Part shown: positions 40,509-48,795 of the stretch, one piece after another
How the letters are laid out: each line of letters opens with the position of its first letter
Position numbering within the stretch: position 1 is the stretch's first letter
Source of the DNA: Acidovorax sp. 210-6
GTDB taxonomy: Bacteria > Pseudomonadota > Gammaproteobacteria > Burkholderiales > Burkholderiaceae_C
NCBI RefSeq assembly: GCF_010020825.1
Contig: NZ_JAACJE010000001.1
Location: 2,852,001 to 2,916,000, forward strand
Length of the DNA stretch: 64,000 nt
Direction: 5' to 3'
Translations under genes and position numbers: made by a program
The notes under the pieces: model-generated
The model's input: only the letters and a program-made list of their open reading frames with translations
Told to the model about the DNA's origin: nothing
The model's database searches: none

Positions 40509-42053
40509 TCAGCCGACCAACGCATCCGCGCTTTGCATCGCCTTGCCGTTCTGCAGCATCCGCCTAAGGTAGCCCACCAAGATCCGCCATTCATGGCGCG
40601 AGAAGTCTGCCAAATGAGCGTTCTGCACCGCGGCCAGAATGGCTGGCACCTCGGCAACGGTGCTCTCCCCGGCCTCCGTGAGCTGGACATGGATAACGCG
40701 CCGATCCTCGACACTTCTCACACGCTTGCAGAGGCCCTTCTTCTCGAGTCGATCAAGAGCCCGCGTCACGCCGCCCGCGTCCATTTCGAGATCTTGAGCG
40801 AGTTCCGCCACCGTTGGCCGTTGGCGCGCCTTGATCTTCACCAGCGGCCCCCATTGAGTGCTGGTCAGCCCGTGCTGATGGAGGCGTATGTCGGTGTTCC
40901 GCACTATCGACGCTGTGACGCGGCGCATCAGGTAGCCGATGGTCTCTTCCTGGTAGTAGCCAGAGGCTTCATAGAATTCAATCGGCACAAGGTTGTCTTC
41001 CATGCGAGGAAGGCCGCGGCCGAACTGATCTGCATCCACGTACAACGGACGACAAGTTTCACCATGCGGCGAAACGTTCGGTTGCACGCTCGTCTCCAGA
41101 TCCGCGCCCCCAAGATCGTCGTCCGGGCCGATAGCACCGACGACTTCATCCCAGTCAGAGTCCAGCAGATACCGCCGTGCCACCAACAAGATCCGCTCCA
41201 CTTCATCCTCGCCCCGCATGCCCCCGCGGACGGTGCTCGCGAGCGATTGCAGCTGTGCCAACGCCGTCTTGCCTCCGAGGGATGCCGTATCGACGATCTC
41301 CATGAGTTTCAAAGCCAGTCCACGTTCGCGGCTAAGCCGCTCTTCCAGACAGGACAGAACCTCGGCGAGTTCCGGCTTGCGCTTCCGCAGCACCCCATGC
41401 AAATACAGCTCTCCATTGACGCACAGGAGGTAGCGCGGGAATTGCTGCACGCATAACCGGATTGCCTCGAAATCAACGCTCGACCGATCGGCACCGTCGG
41501 CGTCAACCGGTGCCAGCAACCCAAGCATGCCAATGGCAAGCGCACGATGCGAGCGCAGTATGGCGGCGACGGCTCGATCCTGTGCAATGGGAGCATCACT
41601 GGATCGAACGCCCGTGAAGAGCAGCGCAGCCGACGCGTCCCGAAGAACCTGCTCCGCGCGGGACTGGAGACTCCATTCCTGGGCAACAGGGCACCGTTGC
41701 GACGCCATCACGATGACGTCGCACCCCTGGATCCTGGCGGCCGCACCAACGGCTTCCGCAAGGTGGCACGACACCAGGGCCAAAGACGCGCAGCGAATGC
41801 CACGTGCCGCCGCGCTCGATTTCGCGTTTGACAACACCACGTCGGAATCGCCGAAGGCTGCGCGATGCAACGCACAGGCCAAGGCCGTTGGGGGTACGTC
41901 GACGCCCCTCATCGCGGCCGGATCTGGAAAGGCATGAAGGAAGGTAATCTTCGCGCCCAGCCGCTCCGCCAATTCGATCGCGGCGGTCATGTTCTCATCC
42001 GATGCCGACGTTCCATCAACAGGTACCAAAAAATGCTCATACATACTGGGCAT
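40509..42053 (-). CDS. UspA - degenerate hemerythrin - MarR fusion protein (514 aa)
   Basis: Three domains can be read. Residues 5-147 are a universal-stress-protein fold (YEHFLVPVDGTSASDENMTA) whose ATP-loop GxxG-G(S/T) pattern is lost. Residues ~160-305 resemble a hemerythrin/HHE four-helix bundle (ILRSHRALAIGMLGLL, DFEAIRLCVQQFPRYL, PELAEVLSCLEERLSRERG, YLLDSDWDEV). The usual ligand histidines after the first are replaced (LCVNGE, EERLSRE, GMRGEDE). Residues ~365-505 are a MarR winged helix (PTVAELAQDLEMDAGGVTRA, RSVEDRRVIHVQLTEAG). It is likely a DNA-binding stress regulator. A second start is MYEHF at 42044. Confidence 0.75.
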   Translation of the reverse strand: MPSMYEHFLVPVDGTSASDENMTAAIELAERLGAKITFLHAFPDPAAMRGVDVPPTALACALHRAAFGDSDVVLSNAKSSAAARGIRCASLALVSCHLAEAVGAAARIQGCDVIVMASQRCPVAQEWSLQSRAEQVLRDASAALLFTGVRSSDAPIAQDRAVAAILRSHRALAIGMLGLLAPVDADGADRSSVDFEAIRLCVQQFPRYLLCVNGELYLHGVLRKRKPELAEVLSCLEERLSRERGLALKLMEIVDTASLGGKTALAQLQSLASTVRGGMRGEDEVERILLVARRYLLDSDWDEVVGAIGPDDDLGGADLETSVQPNVSPHGETCRPLYVDADQFGRGLPRMEDNLVPIEFYEASGYYQEETIGYLMRRVTASIVRNTDIRLHQHGLTSTQWGPLVKIKARQRPTVAELAQDLEMDAGGVTRALDRLEKKGLCKRVRSVEDRRVIHVQLTEAGESTVAEVPAILAAVQNAHLADFSRHEWRILVGYLRRMLQNGKAMQSADALVG

Positions 42054-42123
42054 CCATCAGACGAGACTCCAGAAGGAGTAGCCTGGGCCGCGGCGCTGAA
42101 TCGGCTTCATCAATCTCCCCTGC

Positions 42124-43137
42124 TTACACCAGATCGCGCGTCAGCTCTTCCATCGCGTGCTGTCGGCGTGGAAACTGTTCTCTCACCGCGCTACGTTCGG
42201 CGATTCCCAACAGCAGGCCCACCTGCGCCTCATCCGCACCTCTGGTGTAAAGGCGATCGGCCACCGTATGCCGCGCAGTCAGCGCTGTGACCTGCTTGAA
42301 CTCAGCGTAGCGGAACAGCTTGCGATAGGTTTCCTGGATGCCGCGGCACAGAAAACGGCGCTGCCCAGCCTCGCCATACGGCGTGATTTCGAAGCCCTTG
42401 CCGCTGGCGGACAGGAACAGGCGGCTACCCGGAGCCAGGCCGCGATATTGACCTTCGACTCCGAGGCCAGCCCCGCGCCGAATCCGATCCGCGAGATAGG
42501 CGTCCAAGGCTTCGTCCAGACGTGCGCTGTGAAAATACAGGGGCCGCGCACGCGAAGTAATAGACACATCCTCACGCAGCACTGAGACCCTGCGCACGCC
42601 GCCTGCAAGATCCAAATAGTCCCGAATCTCCAGACGCGCGATTTCAAGTGGCCGGGCACCGATCGCAAACAACATGTAGTACAGCGCCAGATCCTCCAGA
42701 GGGTGCTGGCTGCGTCCCCGGATTCGCAACGCTCCTGCCGCGATCTCCATTTCACTCAGAATCGGGATGTTCCTGGCCACTGGCTCGGCAGGAGGCTCAA
42801 GGCAGTCAAGCGCCGACAGCAGAGCGGCACGATGCAGACGCAGTCTCCGAACGAACGCCGCGCCATCCTCGTTCAGCCCATCAATTCCTGCGTTGCTGGC
42901 GAGGTGGGTCGCCACAGATTTGATGCGTTTCTCAACCGCCGTGCGGGACACTTCGTGCAGCGCCGCCACGGCATCATAGGTCGCGCCATCGAGCACGGCG
43001 CGCAGCATCGCAATGGACAAGTCCCACGATGGACGCGGATGCCGGAGATCGTCGGAGAGTTCCTGCTCTTGCACGCCGCGCGCCCCTTTCAATGCGACAG
43101 TTCCATGAACGCATCCTGACGCTCCACGGCGTGCCAC
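42124..43137 (-). CDS. Tyrosine-recombinase-like protein without catalytic tyrosine
   Basis: A 337-residue protein with an N-terminal helix-turn-helix-like region (ATYDAVAALHEVSRTAVEKR) and a C-terminal integrase-like fold. Arg162 in FAIGARPLEIARLEI matches the first catalytic Arg. Arg289-His290 in TALTARHTVADRLY matches the HxxRH box, though with Leu286 for His. LLLGIAERS matches LLGH with Ile for His. No tyrosine occurs after Tyr297, so the nucleophile is missing. The frame opens with GTG at 43137; a GTG at 43074 behind GAAAGG is also possible. It lies 70 bp upstream of the UspA fusion gene on the same strand. Confidence 0.65.
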   Translation of the reverse strand: MARRGASGCVHGTVALKGARGVQEQELSDDLRHPRPSWDLSIAMLRAVLDGATYDAVAALHEVSRTAVEKRIKSVATHLASNAGIDGLNEDGAAFVRRLRLHRAALLSALDCLEPPAEPVARNIPILSEMEIAAGALRIRGRSQHPLEDLALYYMLFAIGARPLEIARLEIRDYLDLAGGVRRVSVLREDVSITSRARPLYFHSARLDEALDAYLADRIRRGAGLGVEGQYRGLAPGSRLFLSASGKGFEITPYGEAGQRRFLCRGIQETYRKLFRYAEFKQVTALTARHTVADRLYTRGADEAQVGLLLGIAERSAVREQFPRRQHAMEELTRDLV

Positions 43138-43390
43138 GCCAGCCGAAATCGCATTGGAGTCCAGGGGATTTCGACTCTAAGCACTTGAGCCCTGCTCACT
43201 CCGGTAATCCGATCAACGAATCCTGGACACCCGGAACAGAGGCCCTGCCAAAGCTTCGTCGCCGACAGACTCCGCCTGCCACTGCCAGTCTTGAACCTCT
43301 CTGAGAGGTGCTGCGAAGCGCATCGCTCAATACAGAGCCTATAAGCCGCTGCTCTGGACATGGCGGCTGAGCACTCGAAAACGGTTTACC

Positions 43391-43591
43391 TCAACGAACT
43401 AGCGGCACCTTGCCGACGATCGGAGGTACGTTGAGCAACTCACCATACTTCGCCAGGACTGATGCATCAACTTCATCGGTCTCGGTGAAGTGGGCAGACA
43501 ATGCACTTGATACCTCTCGGTTACTGCAATTTGCTGTTCGCGCCGCAAGGGCCGCGCGAAGCTCAAACAGGCAAAGGCGAAGCAAGGCCAT
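43391..43591 (-). CDS. Possible small ORF (66 aa), doubtful
   Basis: The C-terminal half (HFTETDEVDASVLAKYGELL, then NVPPIVGKVPLVR) is protein-like, but the N-terminus is low-complexity and no good ribosome binding site is seen. It may be a gene remnant at the right edge of the ICE-like block. The rest of 43138-43886 shows nothing else. Confidence 0.25.
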   Translation of the reverse strand: MALLRLCLFELRAALAARTANCSNREVSSALSAHFTETDEVDASVLAKYGELLNVPPIVGKVPLVR

Positions 43592-43886
43592 AGCTCTGAT
43601 CGGCTCAGACAGCTGCCACTATCTCGGACATGGTCACGACCTGATCAGCGCGGTGCCATGCGAATGGCGCCATCTACCCGGATGTGGCAGCATGAGCGTG
43701 TCTCCTTGTATGTTGGCTTCCGACCCCGCACCTGGCGTTCCGCACAGCGCCACTGCCGAAGTGTTTGGGGAATGCGACAATCGTAATAATTGGCCCCTGC
43801 AAGGGCGATGACGGATTGCCTCAATCAACTGATAAATAACTTCTTTCGGCCCGTGCGACCGGCGTTGGCCCCTTCGATCACACGCC

Positions 43887-44927
43887 ATGCTGCAACCCGT
43901 CTTCACCGCTCCCATCTTTGCCGTGCATGGCCTGCTGGACGGGGCACGCGGCAAGGGGCTGGCCACGCAAGAATGGCTGGAGGGCGTGCTGGGGCGCGCA
44001 GGCATCAGCGAATCGCTGCTGGAGCTTGAGGATTCGCGCGTCACCGTGGAGCAGTTCAACGCGCTGTTTATCGCCGTCAAGGACAGCCTGAACGACGAGT
44101 GCCTGGGCTACCTGCATGGGCGGCCCATGCTCCCGGGCAGCTTCGCGCTCATGGTGCGCAGCGCGTTCACTGCCCATTCGTTGTCATACGCCCTGCGTCG
44201 CCTGAGCGAATCCTTCGCCCTGCTGCAGGACGACGTGGCGCTGGTGCCGGTGACCGAGGGCACGCTGGGGGGCATCGCGCTGGAAATGCGCGGCGGCCAG
44301 GGGGCGCATGCCGACTTCCTGCACGCACATCTGCTGCGCGTGTTCTGGCGCCTCCTGGTGTGGCTGCACGGCGGCCGACTGGTGCCGCAGCGATTCGACT
44401 TCAATTTTGCGCCGCCGCTCCATGCGATGAGCTACGGGCGCATCTTTTCCGGCACGCTGTGCTTTGGACAGCCGCGCACCGCCGCCTGGTTCGACGCCGA
44501 CGCCTTCACACAGCCGGTGCGGCGCGATAGGGACGCGCTGCAGTCCTTCCTGCGCGCTACGCCCGGCAACGTGGTGGGGCCGTACCTGAACGAGCGCAGC
44601 GCCAGCGCGCGGGTTCGCATGGTGCTGCAGCGGGCCAGCCCCGAATGGCCCGACCTGGCCGTCACCGCGCAGCGCCTTCACATGTCGGTGAGCGCGCTGC
44701 AGCGGCACCTGGCCTCCGAGGGCACTTCCTTCCAGGCGCTCAAGGATCAGTTGCGGCGCGACATGGCGATCGAGCGCCTGACCAGCAGCGAAACCTCGCT
44801 CGTCGCCATCGCAGCCGACCTGGGCTTCACCGACAGCACCGCCTTCCAGCGCGCATTCAAGGTCTGGACCGGCAGCGCGCCGGGAGCTTACCGTGCCCGC
44901 TCGCGCAGCGGACAGCGCCCTGCATAA
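43887..44927 (+). CDS. AraC-family regulator (OruR/ArgR-like layout)
   Basis: A 346-residue regulator. The N-terminal ~190 residues resemble the arabinose-binding-like domain of the OruR group (GYLHGRPMLPGSFALMVRSA, ALLQDDVALVPVTEGTLGGI). The C-terminal AraC DNA-binding domain has two helix-turn-helices (LAVTAQRLHMSVSALQRHLA and ETSLVAIAADLGFTDSTAFQ). Such proteins usually activate nearby catabolic genes. The ATG at 43887 has no strong Shine-Dalgarno sequence. Its target is not clear; the next gene is a convergent TetR regulator. Confidence 0.87.
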   Translation: MLQPVFTAPIFAVHGLLDGARGKGLATQEWLEGVLGRAGISESLLELEDSRVTVEQFNALFIAVKDSLNDECLGYLHGRPMLPGSFALMVRSAFTAHSLSYALRRLSESFALLQDDVALVPVTEGTLGGIALEMRGGQGAHADFLHAHLLRVFWRLLVWLHGGRLVPQRFDFNFAPPLHAMSYGRIFSGTLCFGQPRTAAWFDADAFTQPVRRDRDALQSFLRATPGNVVGPYLNERSASARVRMVLQRASPEWPDLAVTAQRLHMSVSALQRHLASEGTSFQALKDQLRRDMAIERLTSSETSLVAIAADLGFTDSTAFQRAFKVWTGSAPGAYRARSRSGQRPA

Positions 44928-45086
44928 AGGTATCTGACCAATTCCGGCACGGCCACGGAACCGTGCAAGTCGCAACTACTCACCCGTAAGCGACGCGGCA
45001 CTCCGTTGCTGGCCAAAAAACCTCCGTCAATAACCCCATGAAAGGACCTTGCTGCAAGGTCTGGCAGATGCGGCAGGCTCCATGCA

Positions 45087-45683
45087 CTACCTGCCCTCTA
45101 TCGTCAAGCGAACGCCCTCGTTGAGTTCATCTCGAAGTTGTTGGGTGGTGATGTCCCCGGTACGCCAGCTCGACAGGTTCCATGCAGTCACTGCGGTCAG
45201 GATGGAGATGATGCCCTCTGCATCCCGTTCCGGGACACCATGCAAAGCGCCTATGAAAAGTTGCCGAAGACGTTGCTCAAAATCAAGCCGCATGGTGAGG
45301 ATTGCGGGTTGCTTCAATGCGCGCGTGACCAGATAGGCGTCCCACATATGCGGTGCCTGTTCAAACACGTCACAGAAGACGCCCATACCCGCCCTCATCC
45401 TGGCGCTATTGGTACGAGCCCTCTTCATGCTTGCCTCGAGCGCTGCGATATAGCCGGAATGCCAATGCAGATATGCGGCGGAGAAGAGCACTTCTTTAGA
45501 GCCGAAATAGCGATAAATAGTGGCCAACGAGACATCGGCTGCGTCCACCACATCCCTGACTTCCACTGCACCAGCGTTCTTCAACAGAAGGTCTAGCGTT
45601 ACATCGACAATCCTCTGGCGTCGCTCTTGTTGATAGGAGGGAAGACTTTCAACGTCCGGTACCGTGCGCTCACTCTGATTCAT
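45087..45683 (-). CDS. TetR-family repressor
   Basis: A 198-residue TetR/AcrR regulator. The N-terminal helix-turn-helix is AVEVRDVVDAADVSLATIYR followed by YFGSKEVLF, the signature of the family. The C-terminal domain is helical and would bind an unknown ligand. Divergent or neighbouring targets could be the oxidoreductase pair at 46140-48157, but it is separated from them by a MITE-like repeat. Confidence 0.88.
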   Translation of the reverse strand: MNQSERTVPDVESLPSYQQERRQRIVDVTLDLLLKNAGAVEVRDVVDAADVSLATIYRYFGSKEVLFSAAYLHWHSGYIAALEASMKRARTNSARMRAGMGVFCDVFEQAPHMWDAYLVTRALKQPAILTMRLDFEQRLRQLFIGALHGVPERDAEGIISILTAVTAWNLSSWRTGDITTQQLRDELNEGVRLTIEGR

Positions 45684-45758
45684 TCAATCCCCATCCTGTT
45701 CACTGTTGACACCTTGAAAGGCACGCTGAGCATTGTGCCGCGCATTGAGTTTAGATGT

Positions 45759-45873
45759 CAGGACTTACGCAGCCGTCATTCCCGCGAAGGCGGGAATCCA
45801 GCGGCAGCACTGAAGCGGAGAACTGGATTCCCGCCTTCGCGGGAATGACGAGGTGCTTATTGCGTAAGTCCTG
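45759..45873. repeat. 115-bp MITE-like nested palindrome
   Basis: Outer arms CAGGACTTACGCA (45759-45771) and its exact complement (45861-45873) enclose a 27-base inner arm (45775-45801) repeated perfectly inverted at 45823-45849. Each inner arm contains a dRS3/NEMIS-like palindrome, ATTCCCGCGAAGGCGGGAAT. The whole can fold into one long hairpin. The outer ends look like insertion-sequence termini, so this is probably a non-autonomous element. Confidence 0.85.
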
Positions 45874-46072
45874 GAGGTATTCGATTTCATTGGCCTCTTG
45901 CCCGCCAGATTGAGCACGTCCAACCGCAGCAGCGCATGGAAGCCGTCACGAGCCGCCCGTCGCTGCTGATGGAGGTGAGCCAGGCGGCCACGGTGGCTCA
46001 TGTTCATGTACATGACCGTTCATTCGCTGGAACGCGCGAGCAGCCCGCCGTTCGCACGAGTGAAGAGATGAA

Positions 46073-46118
46073 AACGGGGCGAGGGGTTCTGGGGGCTACC
46101 CGAAACCCTCGCCCCGTT
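46073..46118 (-). terminator. Rho-independent terminator of the oxidoreductase gene
   Basis: A 13-bp stem (46073-46085 with 46106-46118) is followed leftward by TTTTCATC, 22 bp after the end of the gene at 46140. Confidence 0.85.
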
Positions 46119-46139
46119 CTGTGGCGGCAGCGCCTGGCG

Positions 46140-47174
46140 TCAACCGCGATTGAGCTGCAGCAGGACGTAGCCCAACGTGCCATTCTCAACCAGCGTCTGC
46201 GCCTCGACGACCTTATCGAGCGGGAAGGTCGTACCGATCCGCGGGCGCAGCTTGCCCTTGGCCATGAGGTCGAGAACGGCCTCGGAATGGGCCTTCATCT
46301 CGTCTGGAACCTCGCCGAGACCGATCGCGCCGAAGTAGCGCACGGCAGGCCACCGCTTCGAGTACACGACGGGCTGCAGCAGATCGACGCCGGCGTCACC
46401 CTTCTCCAGGTTCAGCACCAGGATCGTCCCGAAAGGCGCGAGAGTCTCGAAATACTTGCCGAATTCGTCGCCCCCGATGTGATCGACGATCATGTCGACA
46501 CCTCGGCCGTTGGTCAGCTCCAGCACCCGGGCATGCACGTCCTCAGTGCGGTAGTTGATGGTGTGGTCCGCACCCGAAGCCCGTGCAAACTCCGCCTTCT
46601 CATCGCCGCTGACGGTACCGATGACGGTGATGCCGAGCGCTTTGGCGACCTGGACGAAGCCGGTGCCAAAGGCGCCGGCCGCGCCAATCTGAAGGAGCGT
46701 TCCGGGCAACGCACCGGGGTGCTTCTGGTCAGCGCGCGGCTTGCCGCCATAGCCCTCGCGGAGCGCGCACCAAGCCATCGCGTAGTAACCAGCCGTCGCG
46801 GCATCGTCGAGATCGACGCCTTCCGGAACCACGACGAGCTTATGGGCGGGAACGACGAGCTTCTCGCGACCGAACCCGCGGCCCTCGTCACCAGGGCTGG
46901 TCAGCATCGTCACCAAGTACACCGGCTGGCCGACCGACACATTCGTGACGCCCTCGCCCAGCTTCTCCACGACGCCAGAGCCTTCCCAGCCAGGAACGGC
47001 GGGCAGGAACTGCGGCCAGGGGTAGAAGCCACGGCGGTAGTTGACGTCGGCTCTGCCGATGTCCACCGCATGGGTGCGGACGAGCACCTCACCCGGACCG
47101 GGTACCGGATCGGGCACTTCGTGGATCTTGATGACGTCGGGTGTCCCGAGCTCTTTGAAATATGCTTCTTTCAT
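46140..47174 (-). CDS. Zinc-independent quinone oxidoreductase / MDR-family dehydrogenase
   Basis: A 344-residue medium-chain dehydrogenase/reductase of the quinone oxidoreductase type. The N-terminal GroES-like domain has EVLVRTHAVDIGRADVNYRR and PAVPGWEGSGVVEKLGEGV. The Rossmann domain has LLQIGAAGAFGTGFVQVAKA, a variant of the AxxGxxG NADPH-binding motif. No structural zinc cysteine cluster is present. It reduces quinones or enones with NADPH. It is 113 bp downstream of the NmrA gene on the same strand and ends at a terminator. Confidence 0.87.
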   Translation of the reverse strand: MKEAYFKELGTPDVIKIHEVPDPVPGPGEVLVRTHAVDIGRADVNYRRGFYPWPQFLPAVPGWEGSGVVEKLGEGVTNVSVGQPVYLVTMLTSPGDEGRGFGREKLVVPAHKLVVVPEGVDLDDAATAGYYAMAWCALREGYGGKPRADQKHPGALPGTLLQIGAAGAFGTGFVQVAKALGITVIGTVSGDEKAEFARASGADHTINYRTEDVHARVLELTNGRGVDMIVDHIGGDEFGKYFETLAPFGTILVLNLEKGDAGVDLLQPVVYSKRWPAVRYFGAIGLGEVPDEMKAHSEAVLDLMAKGKLRPRIGTTFPLDKVVEAQTLVENGTLGYVLLQLNRG

Positions 47175-47287
47175 AGCGATAGTCCTCTTTTGGTGTTCAA
47201 GGTTCGCGGTAGATCGCCGCGCAGCCAGTGCTCATCAGTATGGTTTTCCGACTGGGAAGGTGCTTGTGCCTGAAATCCCAGGACTTC

Positions 47288-48157
47288 TTACTTGAAGAAA
47301 CCGATGAAATCGTCAAGAAAGTCATTGATAGAACGCGGCGGGTGACCGGTCATCTTTTCGACGCCATCGCCGGTGTCGTTCATATCGCCCCGCTCGTACA
47401 TCTGGTAGAGGCCGCGCAGCGCCTTCGCGCCGTAAGCGTTCAGTCCAACGTCGCGCAGATCCTGTTCCGCTTCTTCGAAGGTGTTCTTGACGTACGTGAT
47501 CGGTCGACCGAGTCGCTGCGAGAGCAGCTCAGCGAACTGTCCGTACGAGATCGGTGCCGGGCCCGTGATGAAAACGATCTCGTTCTTGTGCTGGTTTTTG
47601 ATCAGCACCGCTGCCGCCGTGTCGATCACATCACGCCCGTCAACGTACGCGATGGTGTTCGTCGCGGTCACCGGGGCCACGATCTTCGAATCCTTCTTGA
47701 CCATCTCGCCGAACTTCAGGATCAGCGTCTGCATGAAGGTGCATGGGTAGAGGAGTGTGTAGGGCACGCCGACCTTCGCGAGGTACCGATCGGTAGCACC
47801 GTGATCCTGAGACAGCAAGCTGATCTCATCGATGTGGTCGGCCGTGTAGCCCGAGAGCTTGGTGATGCCGCGAATCCCGGTCTCTTTGGCCACATCGATG
47901 ATCTGCTTCTGCAACTCAACCATCTCGGCCACCACCGGAGTCACGATGAACAGTTGATCGCAGCCGGTCATGACTCGGCGAAGATCCTCGCGGTTGGTCA
48001 TGTCGCCAACGACGATTTCCACTCCGGGAACTTCACGCCGCAGGATCTCAGCGCTTTTTTCGGTGTGTGCGAGGCAGCGGACGGATTGTCCGGCAGCCAC
48101 GAGTTGCTTGGTCATGGGGAGGCCAAGCTGGCCAGTTGAACCCAGAACACAGATCAT
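47288..48157 (-). CDS. NmrA-like NAD(P)-binding protein
   Basis: A 289-residue atypical SDR of the NmrA/QorB group. The NAD(P)-binding motif is GSTGQLG near the N-terminus (residues ~6-12). The central TKLSGYTADHIDEISLLSQD and PYTLLYPCTFMQTL segments match this family, whose members either sense NADPH or reduce quinones. It is probably the first gene of an operon with the 46140 oxidoreductase, since both act on redox or electrophile stress. Its regulator may be the TetR gene at 45087 (inference). Confidence 0.85.
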   Translation of the reverse strand: MICVLGSTGQLGLPMTKQLVAAGQSVRCLAHTEKSAEILRREVPGVEIVVGDMTNREDLRRVMTGCDQLFIVTPVVAEMVELQKQIIDVAKETGIRGITKLSGYTADHIDEISLLSQDHGATDRYLAKVGVPYTLLYPCTFMQTLILKFGEMVKKDSKIVAPVTATNTIAYVDGRDVIDTAAAVLIKNQHKNEIVFITGPAPISYGQFAELLSQRLGRPITYVKNTFEEAEQDLRDVGLNAYGAKALRGLYQMYERGDMNDTGDGVEKMTGHPPRSINDFLDDFIGFFK

Positions 48158-48795
48158 TGCTTGCTCCTTTTAGAACTTTACGTGAACGGTCGCCGCCGGA
48201 TGCGGCAATCAGAGGCTATGCACTTCTAGGTAGTGCATTTTTCAAATAATACAGAATCAGATTCTTGTTATGATCTGGTAGAAACCCTTGCTGACTTCAT
48301 GTCAGCAGCAACGATGCACCGACGCTGCCTCCTGTATTCACGGTCAACATAGAGAAGGTGGCGTGCGCCAACTTCGGTACCATTTGTCGCTACTTCGGGA
48401 CACTGCGATGCTGCCGCTCAGATTCATCGAGCACTGGTTTCGCAGCTTGCACTGGCATGTCATCGATCCGCTGACGGACGAGAATCCGAGCCGTTCGCGA
48501 ACGCCTTGCACGCTTCGATGACGCGAGGTTTCCCGTTCTGTGGGAAGCGTCGAATGTTGTGAGGATCGTCTAGTTCAGCGAGCTACTCGACCGATGGAGC
48601 GCGCCCCAACCTTTCATCGGTGAGAACGCAAGAAAGCGCTACTGTGCGGCTTCAGCAGTGGGCAAGAACGCGGCGAGCTCCGTACGGACATTCCAAGCGT
48701 TGAACTCCCCGGGTTTACTGCCGCTGCGACAAGTAAGTCTTGCATCTTGGTTTGCACCAAGAAAAGGTCGAGGAGATGCGGCCGAGGACGGCGAT
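48158..48795. other. 638-bp region without a supported gene
   Basis: Only short frames are present. The leftward sequence GEFNAWNVRTELAAFLPTAE before a stop near 48641 is protein-like and may be the end of a lost gene. No promoter or hairpin stands out. Confidence 0.4.

Noticed and set aside
43100-43400. Right end or att site of the ICE
   Set aside because: No tRNA gene, direct repeat or intact integrase is visible, so no boundary can be supported.
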